Positions 9,051 through 17,756 of a stretch of 64,000 bases of DNA are shown piece after piece. Made by a program: the position numbers and the translations under genes. Under the pieces are notes generated by a model that made no database searches, was not told where the DNA came from, and saw only the letters and a program-made list of their open reading frames with translations. The DNA lies in assembly GCF_000337555.1 (NCBI RefSeq), contig NZ_AOIO01000011.1, positions 21,784 through 85,783 of the forward strand, given 5' to 3'. Numbering within the stretch: the first letter of the stretch is position 1; every line of letters starts with the position of its first letter. Source of the DNA: Natrialba asiatica DSM 12278 (GTDB taxonomy: Archaea; Halobacteriota; Halobacteria; Halobacteriales; Natrialbaceae).

Positions 9051-9704
9051 ATGAGAGACAACGTACTCACGCTCGCGGTCGTGGCGCTGCTTGCCCTCGG
9101 TGCAAGCGGTGTCGCCGCCGCGAGTATGCACGCCTCGGCTGCCGACACAGCGTCGGCTACTGCATTGCCAGCCAACTACACTGTCGACGTCGTCAATCCC
9201 GATGCGGTGAGCGACGAGGAAGTCGATCAGGCTATCGAAACTGCTTGGGCGAACGACGATGTCCAGAGCTACTTCGACGACGGTGCCGCCGTCCACTTCG
9301 AAGCATGGGCTTCGGAGTTCGACGACGACAGCATCCTCGTCGAGGTCCAGTCACAGGAAGCGCCGAAAGACACGCGCGTTATCGCCGATGTCGATATCGA
9401 CCGGCAGACGGTCGCGTCGGTTGATGAGCCGGTGCGGATCACCGTCCCGAACGCGATTTCGATCAATGCTTCCGACTACGATATTCGGTGGGTCGACGGC
9501 GATGAACCCGGGTTGGAGCATGAGAACACAAGCGGTAACGAAACCGTCGTGCGATACACCGCTGATCAGGACCCTCAAATTCGGTTCGACGAGACATCGA
9601 TGGAATGTGACGGCGACGGGACGTTCGACGTCGAAATCGCGGACGATAATGGAACGGTCTCGGACCTGTTCACCGGAAAGATCGTTCGATTCGAAACTTC
9701 GTAG
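9051..9704 (+). CDS. Exported protein of unknown function
   Basis: A 217-residue protein with a Sec-type signal peptide (MRDNVLTLAVVALLALGASG, cleavage expected after the Ala-rich segment near residue 25). The mature part is acidic and beta-rich in appearance, with one Cys and Asn-linked glycosylation sequons. I recognise no family. It follows the nested GAAAC/GTTTC repeats, in the same orientation as the HTH regulator, and has the same general character as the exported protein at 7406-8131. Confidence 0.75.
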   Translation: MRDNVLTLAVVALLALGASGVAAASMHASAADTASATALPANYTVDVVNPDAVSDEEVDQAIETAWANDDVQSYFDDGAAVHFEAWASEFDDDSILVEVQSQEAPKDTRVIADVDIDRQTVASVDEPVRITVPNAISINASDYDIRWVDGDEPGLEHENTSGNETVVRYTADQDPQIRFDETSMECDGDGTFDVEIADDNGTVSDLFTGKIVRFETS

Positions 9705-10242
9705 TTGAAGTGACGGACGACAGCGACCACCACCAACTGCCGCTAACGTAGGTCTCACGGCTCCGTTCCCCCTTCTGTAAGCGGTGCGTTGTAGACGACG
9801 TAGAGTGACCACCTTGGTGACCTCACCGCCCACTACCTCTCGATATCGGTGCAAGAGACGGAGACCAAGTGGAAGACGACATTTGCCTCGAACCCTCGTA
9901 CGGAGAACGGGGTTACGGCGGCGGTGGTAGCGCTCCGTAAACGTTCGAACGAGACTCGCCCTTCGGACTGAAATAGCTCTGACTCTGACCGGTATATCCC
10001 AGCATAGACGCACTCCTTCAGCGGATCCGAAATTCGAGACGACCGGTAGCGGTCGTTCGAACCCCGTCGAGAAACGCTCCGTTCGGGGTGTCCGGACCGC
10101 GTTTACTCGGTCGTCGCGTTTGCGGGCCGAGTTGTAGCGGCAGGTGGGGTTCCGATGGTTGTGGTGGTCCTTTCGGCTCTTACCGCCAACTCGGCTGGCC
10201 GCCGCGACCCGAGTTCAGTTCGGACGAACTCGTCTCGCGGTC
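9705..10242. other. Non-coding stretch, 538 bases
   Basis: No convincing gene. The right part (from about 10160) belongs to the duplicated zinc-ribbon/RNA module: a 27-base segment at 10182-10208 is identical to 60250-60276, and the bases after it up to the zinc-ribbon stop are also similar to the third copy. It lies 3' of the zinc-ribbon gene on the minus strand and may be its transcript end. Nothing recognisable is seen in 9705-10080. Confidence 0.5.
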
Positions 10243-10467
10243 TTACTCCGAGTCGGGTTCGGATTTCGTCTCGACGACGGGGGCGACGCGACAGCCGCAG
10301 GGACCGGCGACGGCTTCGCCCGGCCCGATCATGGTCCGCCGGACGATGGGCGTGTTACAGCGCGGACAGCGCGGGAACGTGCCATCATCGTCACTCGGCT
10401 CAGACTCCGCATCGGTCTTCGCGTCCGGCGAGTCATCCGGTCGGTCCGACGTGAACTCGTCGGTCAT
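10243..10467 (-). CDS. Small acidic zinc-ribbon protein, module copy A
   Basis: A 74-residue protein starting at MTDEFTSDRPDDSP (10467); the open frame extends further upstream but into non-conserved basic sequence. The acidic N-terminal half is followed by a four-cysteine zinc site, PRCPRCNTPI then GPGEAVAGPCGCRVAP (C-x2-C ... C-x-C). This part is nearly identical to the protein at 60328-60567 and similar to that at 47591-47866. The spacing suggests a zinc ribbon that binds nucleic acid or protein. It is divergent from the structured RNA segment at 10540-10701, 72 bases away. Function unknown. Confidence 0.75.
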   Translation of the reverse strand: MTDEFTSDRPDDSPDAKTDAESEPSDDDGTFPRCPRCNTPIVRRTMIGPGEAVAGPCGCRVAPVVETKSEPDSE

Positions 10468-10539
10468 GTTGCATCTCCGCTGAACTCGGCGGATGAGAAT
10501 CGAACGCCGGCGGCTACGTGTGCGGTCCAACGCGTCAAT

Positions 10540-10701
10540 CGTGCGGGATGTTTATATTCCGTGAGAATGTACGCAAACATGGCTTCGAACGGTCGCAAGT
10601 TGGAAGCCACGTCTCGGGTGTCCTAGACCCGGGACATTTCACGTCCATTTAGCGGCTTCCGTTCTAATTGTTAACTGGTAGGGCCTTATATCTACCGCTC
10701 A
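10540..10701 (+). ncRNA. Candidate structured RNA, module copy A
   Basis: This 162-base segment is highly similar to 60643-60808 and recognisably similar to 47944-48129. It begins with TATA-like TTTATA (10551-10556) inside the repeat CGGGAT-N6-ATTCCG (10544-10561). Downstream come a hairpin closed by GGCTT/AAGCC, a hairpin CGGGT/ACCCG, a hairpin GGAC/GTCC, and GGAAGCC able to pair with the later GGCTTCC. The arms change together between copies (see the finding). Short reading frames through it are not conserved. Plus-strand transcription is favoured by the TATA position, but a minus-strand leader for the zinc-ribbon gene is possible. Confidence 0.55.
10544..10561 (+). promoter_or_regulatory. 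TATA box within an inverted repeat, module copy A
   Basis: CGGGAT and ATTCCG flank a 6-base centre; TTTATA (10551-10556) spans the centre and right arm. Equivalent 18-bp repeats lie at 47948-47965 and 60647-60664. A TATA box here would start transcription near 10580, at the conserved ACATGGC. A bound repressor, possibly the zinc-ribbon protein, would block it (inference). Confidence 0.45.
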
Positions 10702-11004
10702 CCGCGAGGAAGGAGGGTTGATCTGACAGAGTGCAGCCGCTTTCCTCGATTGTGGGGTCGAATCGAACGCGGTTATGAAAACGTGCCAACTGCTCCCCTC
10801 GAGGGCGTGCAGGCGAGACTGCTAGACGGGACCGACAGACGGAAAGTCATCCGCCGAGTACGCCCTGTCGGCGGCCGTGACGAAGTGTTACCCCCACCGA
10901 GCCCCTTGTGACGAGGGTTTTTCCCGAGCCGCCTTTCAGAATCACCAGTCGAGAGCGCCGGCACTGTGCAAAGCTTGAACGTCCGTTCGTTCGTACCACC
11001 GCGT
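10702..11004 (+). other. Intergenic region between RNA copy A and the dehydrogenase
   Basis: About 300 bases with no credible gene. It contains a terminator-like hairpin near its end (10903-10924). A transcript from the copy A promoter could run to that point. Confidence 0.35.
10903..10924 (+). terminator. Hairpin plus T-run
   Basis: CCCTTG and CGAGGG form a 6-bp stem (one T-G pair) with a 3-base loop, followed by five T residues ending at 10922. It could end the transcript of RNA copy A, about 330 bases after its predicted start. Confidence 0.4.
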
Positions 11005-12039
11005 ATGCCCACCCGCGAACCGAACGCAGCAGACGCGGACGCAGACACGGACACGGACGCGAAACCGAACGCAGACACCGACGCACCCGCGAACACAGCC
11101 CCTCCCGCTATCGACCTCGACCACCTCGGCGTTCACAACTCGGTCTCCACCGTCTTCCCACCGACCGAACTCGCGACCGAACTCGCCGACCTTCCCACTT
11201 CCGCGACCGTCGACGTGATCGGCGACGACCAAATCGCCGACTGCGACGCCGTCGTCACCCTCGACCACCGCGAGGCGTTCCTCGACCTCGACTGGGTACA
11301 CTCGATCCAGGCCGGCGTCGACCGCTTCCCCTTCGACGAGTTCAGGGCGAACGACGTCGTCCTCACCAACAGCACCGGCATCCACGGTCGGTCCATCGGC
11401 GAGACCGTCGCGGGCTATCTCCTCTCGTTCGCGCGCCGTCTCCACACCCACGTCGCCGCCCAGCAGGATCGCCGCTGGGATCGACCCGAGTGGGACGAGG
11501 CGTTCACGCTCGCCGGCAAGACGGCCTGCGTCCTCGGCACCGGCACGCTCGGCAGCGGCGTCGCCGAGGTCCTCGGCGCGCTCGGGATGCGCGTGACCGG
11601 CGTTCGACGGTCCGCCGATCCCGTCCCCGGCTTCGAGGAAGTCTACGCGACCGACGACCGCCGCGACGCCATCGCCGACGCCGAGTTCGTCATCGTCACG
11701 CTCCCGTTGACCGACGACACCCACCACCTGGTCGACGCCGACGCGTTCGACGCCATGCGCGAGGACGCGTATCTCGTCAACGTCGGCCGCGGCCCCGTCG
11801 TCGACGAGGACGCCCTGATCGACGCGCTCGAATCCAACTCGATCGCCGGCGCGGCGCTCGACGTCTTCGAAACCGAACCGCTCCCCGACGACTCCCCGCT
11901 ATGGGGGATGGACGAAGTGATCGTCACCCCCCACTGCGGGGCCTTCACGGTGGACTACTTCCGGGGCGTCGCCGAACTCGTCTTCGAGAACGTCGAGCGA
12001 CTCGCGGACGACGAGCCGTTCGTCAATCGGATCGTCTAA
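11005..12039 (+). CDS. D-2-hydroxyacid dehydrogenase
   Basis: A 344-residue NAD(P)-dependent D-2-hydroxyacid dehydrogenase, reducing 2-oxoacids such as glyoxylate or hydroxypyruvate in the cytosol. The Rossmann motif is VLGTGTLGSGVAEVLG (about residue 178). The catalytic triad of the family is visible as Arg in VNVGRGPVVDEDAL, Glu in FETEPLPDDSPLW and His in VTPHCGAFT. The start MPTREPN at 11005 was chosen over 10966 because the upstream codons are not family-like. The first 30 residues are an Ala-Asp/Thr-Asp repeat encoded by hexanucleotide repeats, absent from typical members. Exact substrate is not deducible. Confidence 0.9.
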   Translation: MPTREPNAADADADTDTDAKPNADTDAPANTAPPAIDLDHLGVHNSVSTVFPPTELATELADLPTSATVDVIGDDQIADCDAVVTLDHREAFLDLDWVHSIQAGVDRFPFDEFRANDVVLTNSTGIHGRSIGETVAGYLLSFARRLHTHVAAQQDRRWDRPEWDEAFTLAGKTACVLGTGTLGSGVAEVLGALGMRVTGVRRSADPVPGFEEVYATDDRRDAIADAEFVIVTLPLTDDTHHLVDADAFDAMREDAYLVNVGRGPVVDEDALIDALESNSIAGAALDVFETEPLPDDSPLWGMDEVIVTPHCGAFTVDYFRGVAELVFENVERLADDEPFVNRIV

Positions 12040-12151
12040 GAGACCGATCGTCTTCGAAAACTAACTTCGGCCAAAACGGATGGTGAAAGCCGTGTCTCGG
12101 TTGACTGGGTTATCTCCCGGTAGCGCATCCGCGAGCGAAGCGAGCGGTTCA

Positions 12152-12188
12152 CCGCCGAAGCGGACATCGTCCGCCGAGGCGGTTTTTT
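12152..12188 (+). terminator. Hairpin and T6 terminator after the dehydrogenase
   Basis: CCGCC (12152-12156) pairs with GGCGG (ending near 12182), and inside it CGGAC pairs with GTCCG. T6 follows at 12183-12188. It lies about 115 bases after the dehydrogenase stop and before the convergent engB stop. Confidence 0.5.
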
Positions 12189-12252
12189 ATCGTAGATTTT
12201 TGCAAGCGGTTCGACCGAACGAAGTGAGGGAGGATCCGCAGTAAAAAGGCGC

Positions 12253-12870
12253 TTAGAAAAACTTGAACAGGTCGTCCCGTTTCTGTTCGTGTAAGTGCTC
12301 GCGGACGGCCTCGTTCAGCGAGCTAATTTGGCCCTTCTTTGCGGTAATCGGCGCGATGGTTTCCTGCCACTGCTTCCAGGGCGGCAACAGCCCGAGGCGA
12401 TCGCAGAGTTCGTCAAGTCGCTCGTCGCGGTCGTCGACTTTGTCCATCTTGTTGACGGCGACGACGGTCGGAATCCCGAGGTCGCGCAGGAAGTGGAACA
12501 TCTCGACATCGTAGGGGATCTCGTCGGGGCCGGAGTGGCGATCGATGATGTCGATGACGCTCTTGCCGTCGACGACCAAAATCGCGACGAGAACGTCCTC
12601 TGCGTGCGCTTCGAGATACTGAACGATGGCCGTCTTGATCTGTTCGCGTCGCTCCTCGTCGACGCCGCTCATGAAGCCGAATCCGGGGAGGTCGCTGATG
12701 ACGAAGTCCTCAGCGGCCCAGTCGTAGTGGTTGGGACTGCGGGTCACACCGGGTTTACCGCCGGTATCGAAGCTGTGACCGGTCAACTCGCGCATGAGCG
12801 TCGACTTGCCCACGTTCGAGCGACCGACTAGGGCGACTTCGGCCTCGCGGTCGGGACGGGTATCGAACAT
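12253..12870 (-). CDS. engB: GTP-binding protein EngB (YihA family)
   Basis: A 205-residue TRAFAC-class GTPase. The G1 motif is GRSNVGKST (about residue 16), G3 is DLPGFGF and G4 is NKMD, with the EngB-typical segment [14 protein letters not shown] between G1 and G3. In bacteria EngB acts in large-subunit ribosome assembly; a like role is inferred. The start [19 protein letters not shown] (12870) is preferred over the ATG six bases upstream. A TATA-like element at about 12893-12900 read on the minus strand lies 25-30 bases upstream, giving a nearly leaderless message. Confidence 0.92.
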   Translation of the reverse strand: MFDTRPDREAEVALVGRSNVGKSTLMRELTGHSFDTGGKPGVTRSPNHYDWAAEDFVISDLPGFGFMSGVDEERREQIKTAIVQYLEAHAEDVLVAILVVDGKSVIDIIDRHSGPDEIPYDVEMFHFLRDLGIPTVVAVNKMDKVDDRDERLDELCDRLGLLPPWKQWQETIAPITAKKGQISSLNEAVREHLHEQKRDDLFKFF

Positions 12871-12892
12871 ACCCACCCGTAGACCGCTCGCG

Positions 12893-12900
12893 GCTTTATA
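12893..12900 (-). promoter_or_regulatory. TATA box of engB
   Basis: The sequence reads cttataaa on the minus strand, about 25 bases before the engB ATG at 12870, the normal haloarchaeal spacing for a leaderless message. Confidence 0.45.
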
Positions 12901-13033
12901 AGCACCGTGACGGCCCGGCCGGTCCGATCCCGTCGCTCCGTCCGCCGCCGACTCGGTGAACTCGGCTGCGGGGACGAGAAGATCGTATACGCAATCCCTG
13001 AAGTTATGCTTGCAGACATACTCAGGAGCGCAC

Positions 13034-14326
13034 GTGCGCCTCGTCCAGTTGACGGTTCCGACAGGAGAGCGACAGACGATCCTCGAGACGCTCGACGAAC
13101 GGGAGATCGATTACGTCGTCACCGACGAGAACAGCGGCCGGGAGTACACCGCCGTCGTCTACTTTCCGCTGCCCACGCCGGCGGTCGAACCCGTCCTCGA
13201 CGACCTCCAAGAGGCCGGCATCGACGAGGACGCCTACACCGTCGTCGTCGACGCCGAAACGGTCATTTCGCGCCGATTCGAGGCGCTTCGAGACGAGTAC
13301 GAACAGGGCGACGTCGAATCCGACCGCATCTCCCGACAGGAACTCCTGGCGGAAGCCGACTCGCTGACCCCGACCTTCGGCGTCTACGCGACGATGACGA
13401 TCGTCAGCGCCGTCGTCGCGACCGCCGGTCTCCTGCTCGATTCGTCCGCCGTCGTCGTCGGCTCCATGGTCATCGCACCGTTGATCGGCCCCGCACTCGG
13501 CGCGAGCGTCGGCTCCGTGATCGACGACGAAGAACTGTTCACCGAGAGCGTCCTCTACCAACTCGTCGGTATCGTCCTCGCCATCGCCGCTGCGGCCGTT
13601 TTCGCCTGGCTCGTCCGGACGACGAACGTCGTTCCACCCGGACTCGATATCGGCTCCGTCGACGAAATTTCCGAGCGGCTGACGCCGGATCTCCTCTCTC
13701 TCGCGGTCGCCCTCGGCGCCGGCGTCGCCGGCATCGTCAGCATCGCTACCGGTATCTCCGTGGCACTCGTCGGCGTGATGATCGCGGCCGCGCTCATTCC
13801 GCCCGCCGCCGCCGCCGGCGTCGCCATCGCCTGGGGCCAGCCGTCCGCTGCCATCGGCTCGACGGCACTCGTCTTCGTCAACGTCCTCTCCGTAAACCTC
13901 GCCGGCCTCCTGACGCTCTGGTACGTCGGCTATCGTCCCGAAAGCCTGTTCTCGCTGACCGAAACCGAAGAACGAGTTCGCAAACGCGTCGTCGCTCTCG
14001 GCGTCATCGTCCTCGTCTTCGCCGTCTTCCTCGGCGGGATCACCTACTCGTCGTACACGCTGGCCACGTTCGAAGAGAACGCCCAGACCGAAGCTGAACT
14101 CGTCCTCGAGGAGCCGGCGTTCGAGGAGTACCAACTCCTTGATGTGAGCGTCATCACCGACGACGAGTACCCGTTCGTCGGCCCCGAACGCGTCATCGTT
14201 CGGATTGGCGGCCCACCGGGCGAACCGGAGCCCGGCATCGCCGACACGCTGGCCGAGCGAATAAACCGCCACTCCTCTACACAGGTCGACGTCGAAATCC
14301 GCTATATCGGTCTGGTCGAACGGTGA
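13034..14326 (+). CDS. DUF389 / TIGR00341 family membrane protein
   Basis: A 430-residue protein. Residues 1-75 form a soluble ferredoxin-like domain ([20 protein letters not shown]), followed by about six transmembrane helices from residue 115 on, including [20 protein letters not shown], and a C-terminal soluble part. This matches the TIGR00341 'conserved hypothetical' family of unknown function. The GTG at 13034 fits the family N-terminus; the frame is open from an ATG at 12956 but those codons look non-coding. A possible TATA element (ttatgc, about 13000-13006) lies at the right distance from this GTG. Confidence 0.87.
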   Translation: MRLVQLTVPTGERQTILETLDEREIDYVVTDENSGREYTAVVYFPLPTPAVEPVLDDLQEAGIDEDAYTVVVDAETVISRRFEALRDEYEQGDVESDRISRQELLAEADSLTPTFGVYATMTIVSAVVATAGLLLDSSAVVVGSMVIAPLIGPALGASVGSVIDDEELFTESVLYQLVGIVLAIAAAAVFAWLVRTTNVVPPGLDIGSVDEISERLTPDLLSLAVALGAGVAGIVSIATGISVALVGVMIAAALIPPAAAAGVAIAWGQPSAAIGSTALVFVNVLSVNLAGLLTLWYVGYRPESLFSLTETEERVRKRVVALGVIVLVFAVFLGGITYSSYTLATFEENAQTEAELVLEEPAFEEYQLLDVSVITDDEYPFVGPERVIVRIGGPPGEPEPGIADTLAERINRHSSTQVDVEIRYIGLVER

Positions 14327-14347
14327 TCGTCGCGGGGTTCTCCCCGT

Positions 14348-14737
14348 TCACCGACCGAACAACCGTTCGAGTCGATTGCCCCCTCCCGACTCGGTCGTTT
14401 GCTCGCGGCCGCCGGTCCGGGTGTCCGAACTCGATCCGTCGTCGTGTCCGATGCTGCCAGTGTCTCTATTACCGTCGCCGTCGGCGTCACTCTCACCACC
14501 GCCGCCACCGAGCCAGCGCCGTCGCTCGAACCGCCGTCGAATCCACGCTCGCGGGCCACCGATTCTGTTGATAACGTACGTCGGAAAGTAAAGCGTCAAC
14601 ACTCCGAGAACGAGAAAGATTCCGCCGACGGCGACCCGATCCGTGCGGATGAACTCGAAGCCGACGACGAACATCGGGCCGGCCATCGAAAACCCGGCCG
14701 CGAGTTGGAGCATGTCGAACAGTCCTGGTCCTTTCAT
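14348..14737 (-). CDS. Small haloarchaeal membrane protein (DUF7533-like)
   Basis: About 129 residues with start MKGPGLFDMLQLAAGFSMAG; an in-frame start 12 codons upstream (14773) is possible. Two transmembrane helices (about residues 8-26 and 33-52) are followed by a basic stretch and a Gly/Asp-rich low-complexity tail. The N-terminal two-helix pattern is like small haloarchaeal DUF7533 proteins; no activity can be assigned. It is convergent with the DUF389 gene (22 bases between stops). Confidence 0.7.
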   Translation of the reverse strand: MKGPGLFDMLQLAAGFSMAGPMFVVGFEFIRTDRVAVGGIFLVLGVLTLYFPTYVINRIGGPRAWIRRRFERRRWLGGGGGESDADGDGNRDTGSIGHDDGSSSDTRTGGREQTTESGGGNRLERLFGR

Positions 14738-14844
14738 GTGTGTTCCCGGTTCGATCGATTCGGTACTCGACACTCGGCCGCGTTACTCGGTGTTCGCTCC
14801 GCCCGCGGTAGCCGACACCCTCCAGTGGTTGGCGCGGCCGACGT

Positions 14845-15840
14845 TCATCGCTCCTCTTCGAACGGTAACGTCGGTTCGTAGTCGACCGCCTCGACGGCAG
14901 CCTCGAGGACGGTTTCGACGTTCTCGCCGGTTTCGACGCTCATCGTGTAATCCGCGTTCATCGCGTCGGTCCGGCTGTCGTCCCAGACTTCGGCTCGGTC
15001 CGTCTTGTTCGCGATCGTCAGTACGGGGACGGTCTCGAACTGGGCGGCGATCGAATCCCGGAGTTCGAGTTGCGAGTCGAGCGGATAGCCGCATTCGGCG
15101 CTCGGATCGAGCATGACGAGCATGCAGTCGGCGAGGTGTTCGATGGCGCTGACGGCCTGGGATTCGATCTCGTTTCGCTCCGCCGGCGGTCGATCGAGCA
15201 GGCCGGGCGTATCGACGATCTGGTAGCGGATGTGGTCGCGTTCGAAGTGGCCGAGGCCGATCCCCTTCGTCGTGAACGGGTAGGAGGCGGTCTCGCCGCG
15301 AGCGCTCGTGACGTCGTTGACGAACGAGGATTTGCCGACGTTGGGATAGCCGGCGACGACGATCGTCGGTTCGTCCGGATTGATTTCGGGCAGATGCCGC
15401 AGGTCGTTTCGCGCTTCGTTGATCTGCAGCAGGTGGTCGTCGACCTGTTCGACGATGTCCGCGAGCCGTGCGAAGGCTTGCTTGCGGTGCTTGCGAGCCG
15501 TGTCGACGTCGGTCTTTCGCAGTCGCGGCTGGTATTCCTCGTGAATCTCGCGGGCCTTTCGGCTGGCCCACATCACTTCCGAGAGGCTCTGGCGGAGCGC
15601 GTCTACGTCCACGATGGCGTCGGCGAGTTCGTAGTAGAACGGGTGGGCGTCGTACTCGAAGTCGGGCCAGGCCGTGACGACGTTTTCGAGGTTATCGGAG
15701 ATGATGTTCGCCGCGGTCTGGAGCATGGACTGCTGGGCTTCGAGGCCGCCTTTGGCCTTGCCGGCCCGTGCTGCCCGCGAAAATGCCTTGTCGATCAACT
15801 CTTCCGACGTGGGCGTCGTCGGAAGGTCTTCGAAAATCAT
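14845..15840 (-). CDS. NOG1-family ribosome-assembly GTPase
   Basis: A 331-residue protein starting MIFEDLPTTPTSEELIDKAF, the family N-terminus. An N-terminal helical bundle of about 160 residues precedes an OBG/NOG1-type GTPase domain: G1 GYPNVGKSS (about 168), Switch I FTTKGIGLGHF, G3 DTPGLLDRP, G4 NKTD. Archaeal NOG1 homologues are shorter than the eukaryotic proteins and are thought to work in large-subunit assembly. It is transcribed alone, divergently from the membrane protein at 15925. Confidence 0.92.
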   Translation of the reverse strand: MIFEDLPTTPTSEELIDKAFSRAARAGKAKGGLEAQQSMLQTAANIISDNLENVVTAWPDFEYDAHPFYYELADAIVDVDALRQSLSEVMWASRKAREIHEEYQPRLRKTDVDTARKHRKQAFARLADIVEQVDDHLLQINEARNDLRHLPEINPDEPTIVVAGYPNVGKSSFVNDVTSARGETASYPFTTKGIGLGHFERDHIRYQIVDTPGLLDRPPAERNEIESQAVSAIEHLADCMLVMLDPSAECGYPLDSQLELRDSIAAQFETVPVLTIANKTDRAEVWDDSRTDAMNADYTMSVETGENVETVLEAAVEAVDYEPTLPFEEER

Positions 15841-15924
15841 GCCCATAGGTAGGACGTGCGGTCTTAAAAGGTCGTTCGTTACGCGGCGAGGGCTTATGCG
15901 CACACGGTACGAACGAAGCTACCG

Positions 15925-16335
15925 ATGACAGACTGGCGCGCCGTTATTATCGGCTTTCTCGTCACAACGGTCCTCAGCATCGTCGGGCTTGCAATCCCCG
16001 GAATCGGCCAGTTCGTTGCGGGGCTGGTCGGCGGCTTCGTCGCGGGCTATCTCGCGGGTGGCGGCCTCGGACGCGGGTTCTGGCACGGACTGTTAGCGGG
16101 TGCGTTCGGCGGTATCGTCGTCGGCGTCCTCCTCGCCCTCGTCGTCGCCCTGACGGGATGGGCTGCCGGGCCCATCGGCGGCCTCCTCTCGGGCGTTGCC
16201 GGCATCGGTATCCTCCTCGCCGCGCTGCTCGTTTCGTTCATCCTGGCGCTCGAGAGCGCACTCGCCGGCGCGGTCGGCGGGCTGTTCAATCCCCGATCCC
16301 AATCGTCCGGGCGTACGCGTCGGTCGCGCCGGTGA
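15925..16335 (+). CDS. DUF5518-like membrane protein
   Basis: A 136-residue protein made almost wholly of four Gly/Ala-rich transmembrane helices, with a short basic C-terminal tail. This Gly-rich layout is that of haloarchaeal DUF5518 proteins of unknown function. The start MTDWRAVIIGFLVTTVLS is well placed. It is convergent with the copper-storage gene. Confidence 0.75.
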   Translation: MTDWRAVIIGFLVTTVLSIVGLAIPGIGQFVAGLVGGFVAGYLAGGGLGRGFWHGLLAGAFGGIVVGVLLALVVALTGWAAGPIGGLLSGVAGIGILLAALLVSFILALESALAGAVGGLFNPRSQSSGRTRRSRR

Positions 16336-16401
16336 GCGCCTCGCTGAAAAAGCGGCTTCTCAACCGTTCGGAACGGATCACCCGTCCCGGTCGTCACCCG
16401 A

Positions 16402-16749
16402 CTACGCCGATGCCATCTCCCGGCAGCTCTCGGCGCATTCCGGCAAAATCTCTGCACACGCCTGGCAGTGCTCGTGGTCGTGTTGCTCGCACTCTTCGGC
16501 ACACTCCTCGCAGAGGTCGGCACAGATCTCCCCGAGTTCAGCGTGGTAGCCCGAGTTCCGCGCCATCCAGCGGGCGTGAAGCGACGCGATGTCGGCGACG
16601 TCCCTGCAGAGCCTGATACACCGAGCCATCTCCTCGCCCTCGCCGGCGCAGGCGTCGGCACACCACTCGCAGACCTGCGCGGCGTCGAGACAGTTGTCGA
16701 TACACTCTTGCATCTGCTCGTCTGCGTGCTCGAGTTTGTCGAGTGCCAT
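16402..16749 (-). CDS. Four-helix-bundle copper-storage protein (Csp-like)
   Basis: A 115-residue protein with 15 cysteines arranged in C-x3-C, C-x2-C and similar pairs along four helices (ECIDNC, VCEWC, RCIRLC, ICADLC, HCQAC), plus several His near residue 90. This is the Csp1/Csp3 (DUF326) family, which stores many Cu(I) ions inside a four-helix bundle. With no signal peptide it should be cytosolic, like Csp3. The ATG at 16749 (MALDKLEHADEQ) is the start; a GTG one codon earlier is possible. It lies after hisE on the same strand with an 82-base gap. Confidence 0.88.
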   Translation of the reverse strand: MALDKLEHADEQMQECIDNCLDAAQVCEWCADACAGEGEEMARCIRLCRDVADIASLHARWMARNSGYHAELGEICADLCEECAEECEQHDHEHCQACAEILPECAESCREMASA

Positions 16750-16831
16750 CACCTGAACTCGTCACCGGCGAACGGCATGAACGTGTGACGGGCAACTGCA
16801 GGCATCTCCTCACCCACACCACGGACTCCGA

Positions 16832-17116
16832 TTAGCGGCGCGCCTCGAGTTCAGTTTCCAGTTCGTCGAGAGACATGTCTTTCATCGAGAGGAGAACGAG
16901 CAGGTGGTAGACGATGTCGGCGGCTTCGGCGGCGATTTCGTCCTCTTGGTCGTCTTTCGCGGCGAGAACGAGTTCGGTCGCTTCTTCGCCGAGTTTCTCG
17001 AGGACGGCGTTTTCGCCTTTTTCGTGGGTGAAAAGCGAGGCGGTGTAGGAGTCGTCGGGTAGGGTTTCCTTGCGATCCTCGATGACGGCGAACAGCTCGT
17101 CGAGTGTATCCTCCAT
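16832..17116 (-). CDS. hisE: Phosphoribosyl-ATP pyrophosphatase HisE
   Basis: A 94-residue all-helical MazG-like enzyme that removes pyrophosphate from phosphoribosyl-ATP in step two of histidine synthesis. The metal-binding pattern KLGEEATELVLAAKD and EAADIVYHLLVLL is clear. It begins directly after the stop of the bifunctional-nuclease gene (no gap), so the two are translated from one message. Length is normal for a stand-alone HisE. Confidence 0.95.
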   Translation of the reverse strand: MEDTLDELFAVIEDRKETLPDDSYTASLFTHEKGENAVLEKLGEEATELVLAAKDDQEDEIAAEAADIVYHLLVLLSMKDMSLDELETELEARR

Positions 17117-17584
17117 TTATAGGTCACCGGAGACGTTGCGGATGTCTTCGAGTTGGTCGAACTTCTCACTGTCGTCGCGGCTGTCCTCGAAGACGGCGTC
17201 GCTGACTTCGATCGAGGCGTTGGTCCGGGCGGCGAGCGCAAGGGAGTCGCTCGGCCGGGCGTCGATGACGGTTTCGCCTCGCGGCGTCTCGACGTACAGA
17301 TCCGCGAGATAGGTGCCGCCCTGGCCGTCGTCGCGGTCTTCGATTTCGGTGACGACGACGCGGTCGATCCGACTCCCGAGTTCTTCGATCACGTCGAGCA
17401 AGAGATCGTGCGTCAGCGGCCGACCGATGTCCTCGGCCTCGAGACCGCGAGCGATGCTGGTCGCCTCGGTGAATCCGATGAAGATGGGGACGACGTCGTC
17501 CTCGCCGTCGATGTCGAGGACGACGACTGGGACCGGACCCTGTGGCGTCCCAGCGACACGGACTGCGTCGATAGCTGCCTGCAT
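17117..17584 (-). CDS. Bifunctional nuclease family protein (DUF151)
   Basis: A 155-residue protein of the BFN/DUF151 family, with signature segments VVVLDIDGEDDVVPIFIGFTEA split over residues 20-42 and RPLTHDLLLDVIEELG, then DARPSDSLALAARTNA. Plant members have RNase and DNase activity; the role in archaea is unknown. The start MQAAIDAVRVAGTPQ (17584) fits the family; an open frame runs 46 codons further upstream without conserved content. It is directly followed by hisE and preceded by pdxT on the same strand. Confidence 0.9.
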   Translation of the reverse strand: MQAAIDAVRVAGTPQGPVPVVVLDIDGEDDVVPIFIGFTEATSIARGLEAEDIGRPLTHDLLLDVIEELGSRIDRVVVTEIEDRDDGQGGTYLADLYVETPRGETVIDARPSDSLALAARTNASIEVSDAVFEDSRDDSEKFDQLEDIRNVSGDL

Positions 17585-17756
17585 ATCCCTCTCGTTGGGT
17601 CCCCGGAAGGAAAAACATGTCCGGTTGCGAATGCATACAGCGTCCCACCGCTCACCCGACGGGGCGACTGCCGCGCGTGCCGTTCGAAATTGCATCCGGG
17701 CAGGCTGACAGCGGCGCTGCACCCCTCGCGTTCCGTCCGAGCCGATTCTCCCGCCG

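Noticed and set aside
10540..10701. The repeated segment as an insertion element or MITE
   Set aside because: No terminal inverted repeats, target duplications or transposase are seen, and copies keep a fixed relation to the zinc-ribbon gene.
10740..10925. Possible RNase P or SRP RNA in the gap before the dehydrogenase
   Set aside because: A short ggaaagtc word recalls RNase P RNA, but the flanking conserved segments and pairing are absent.
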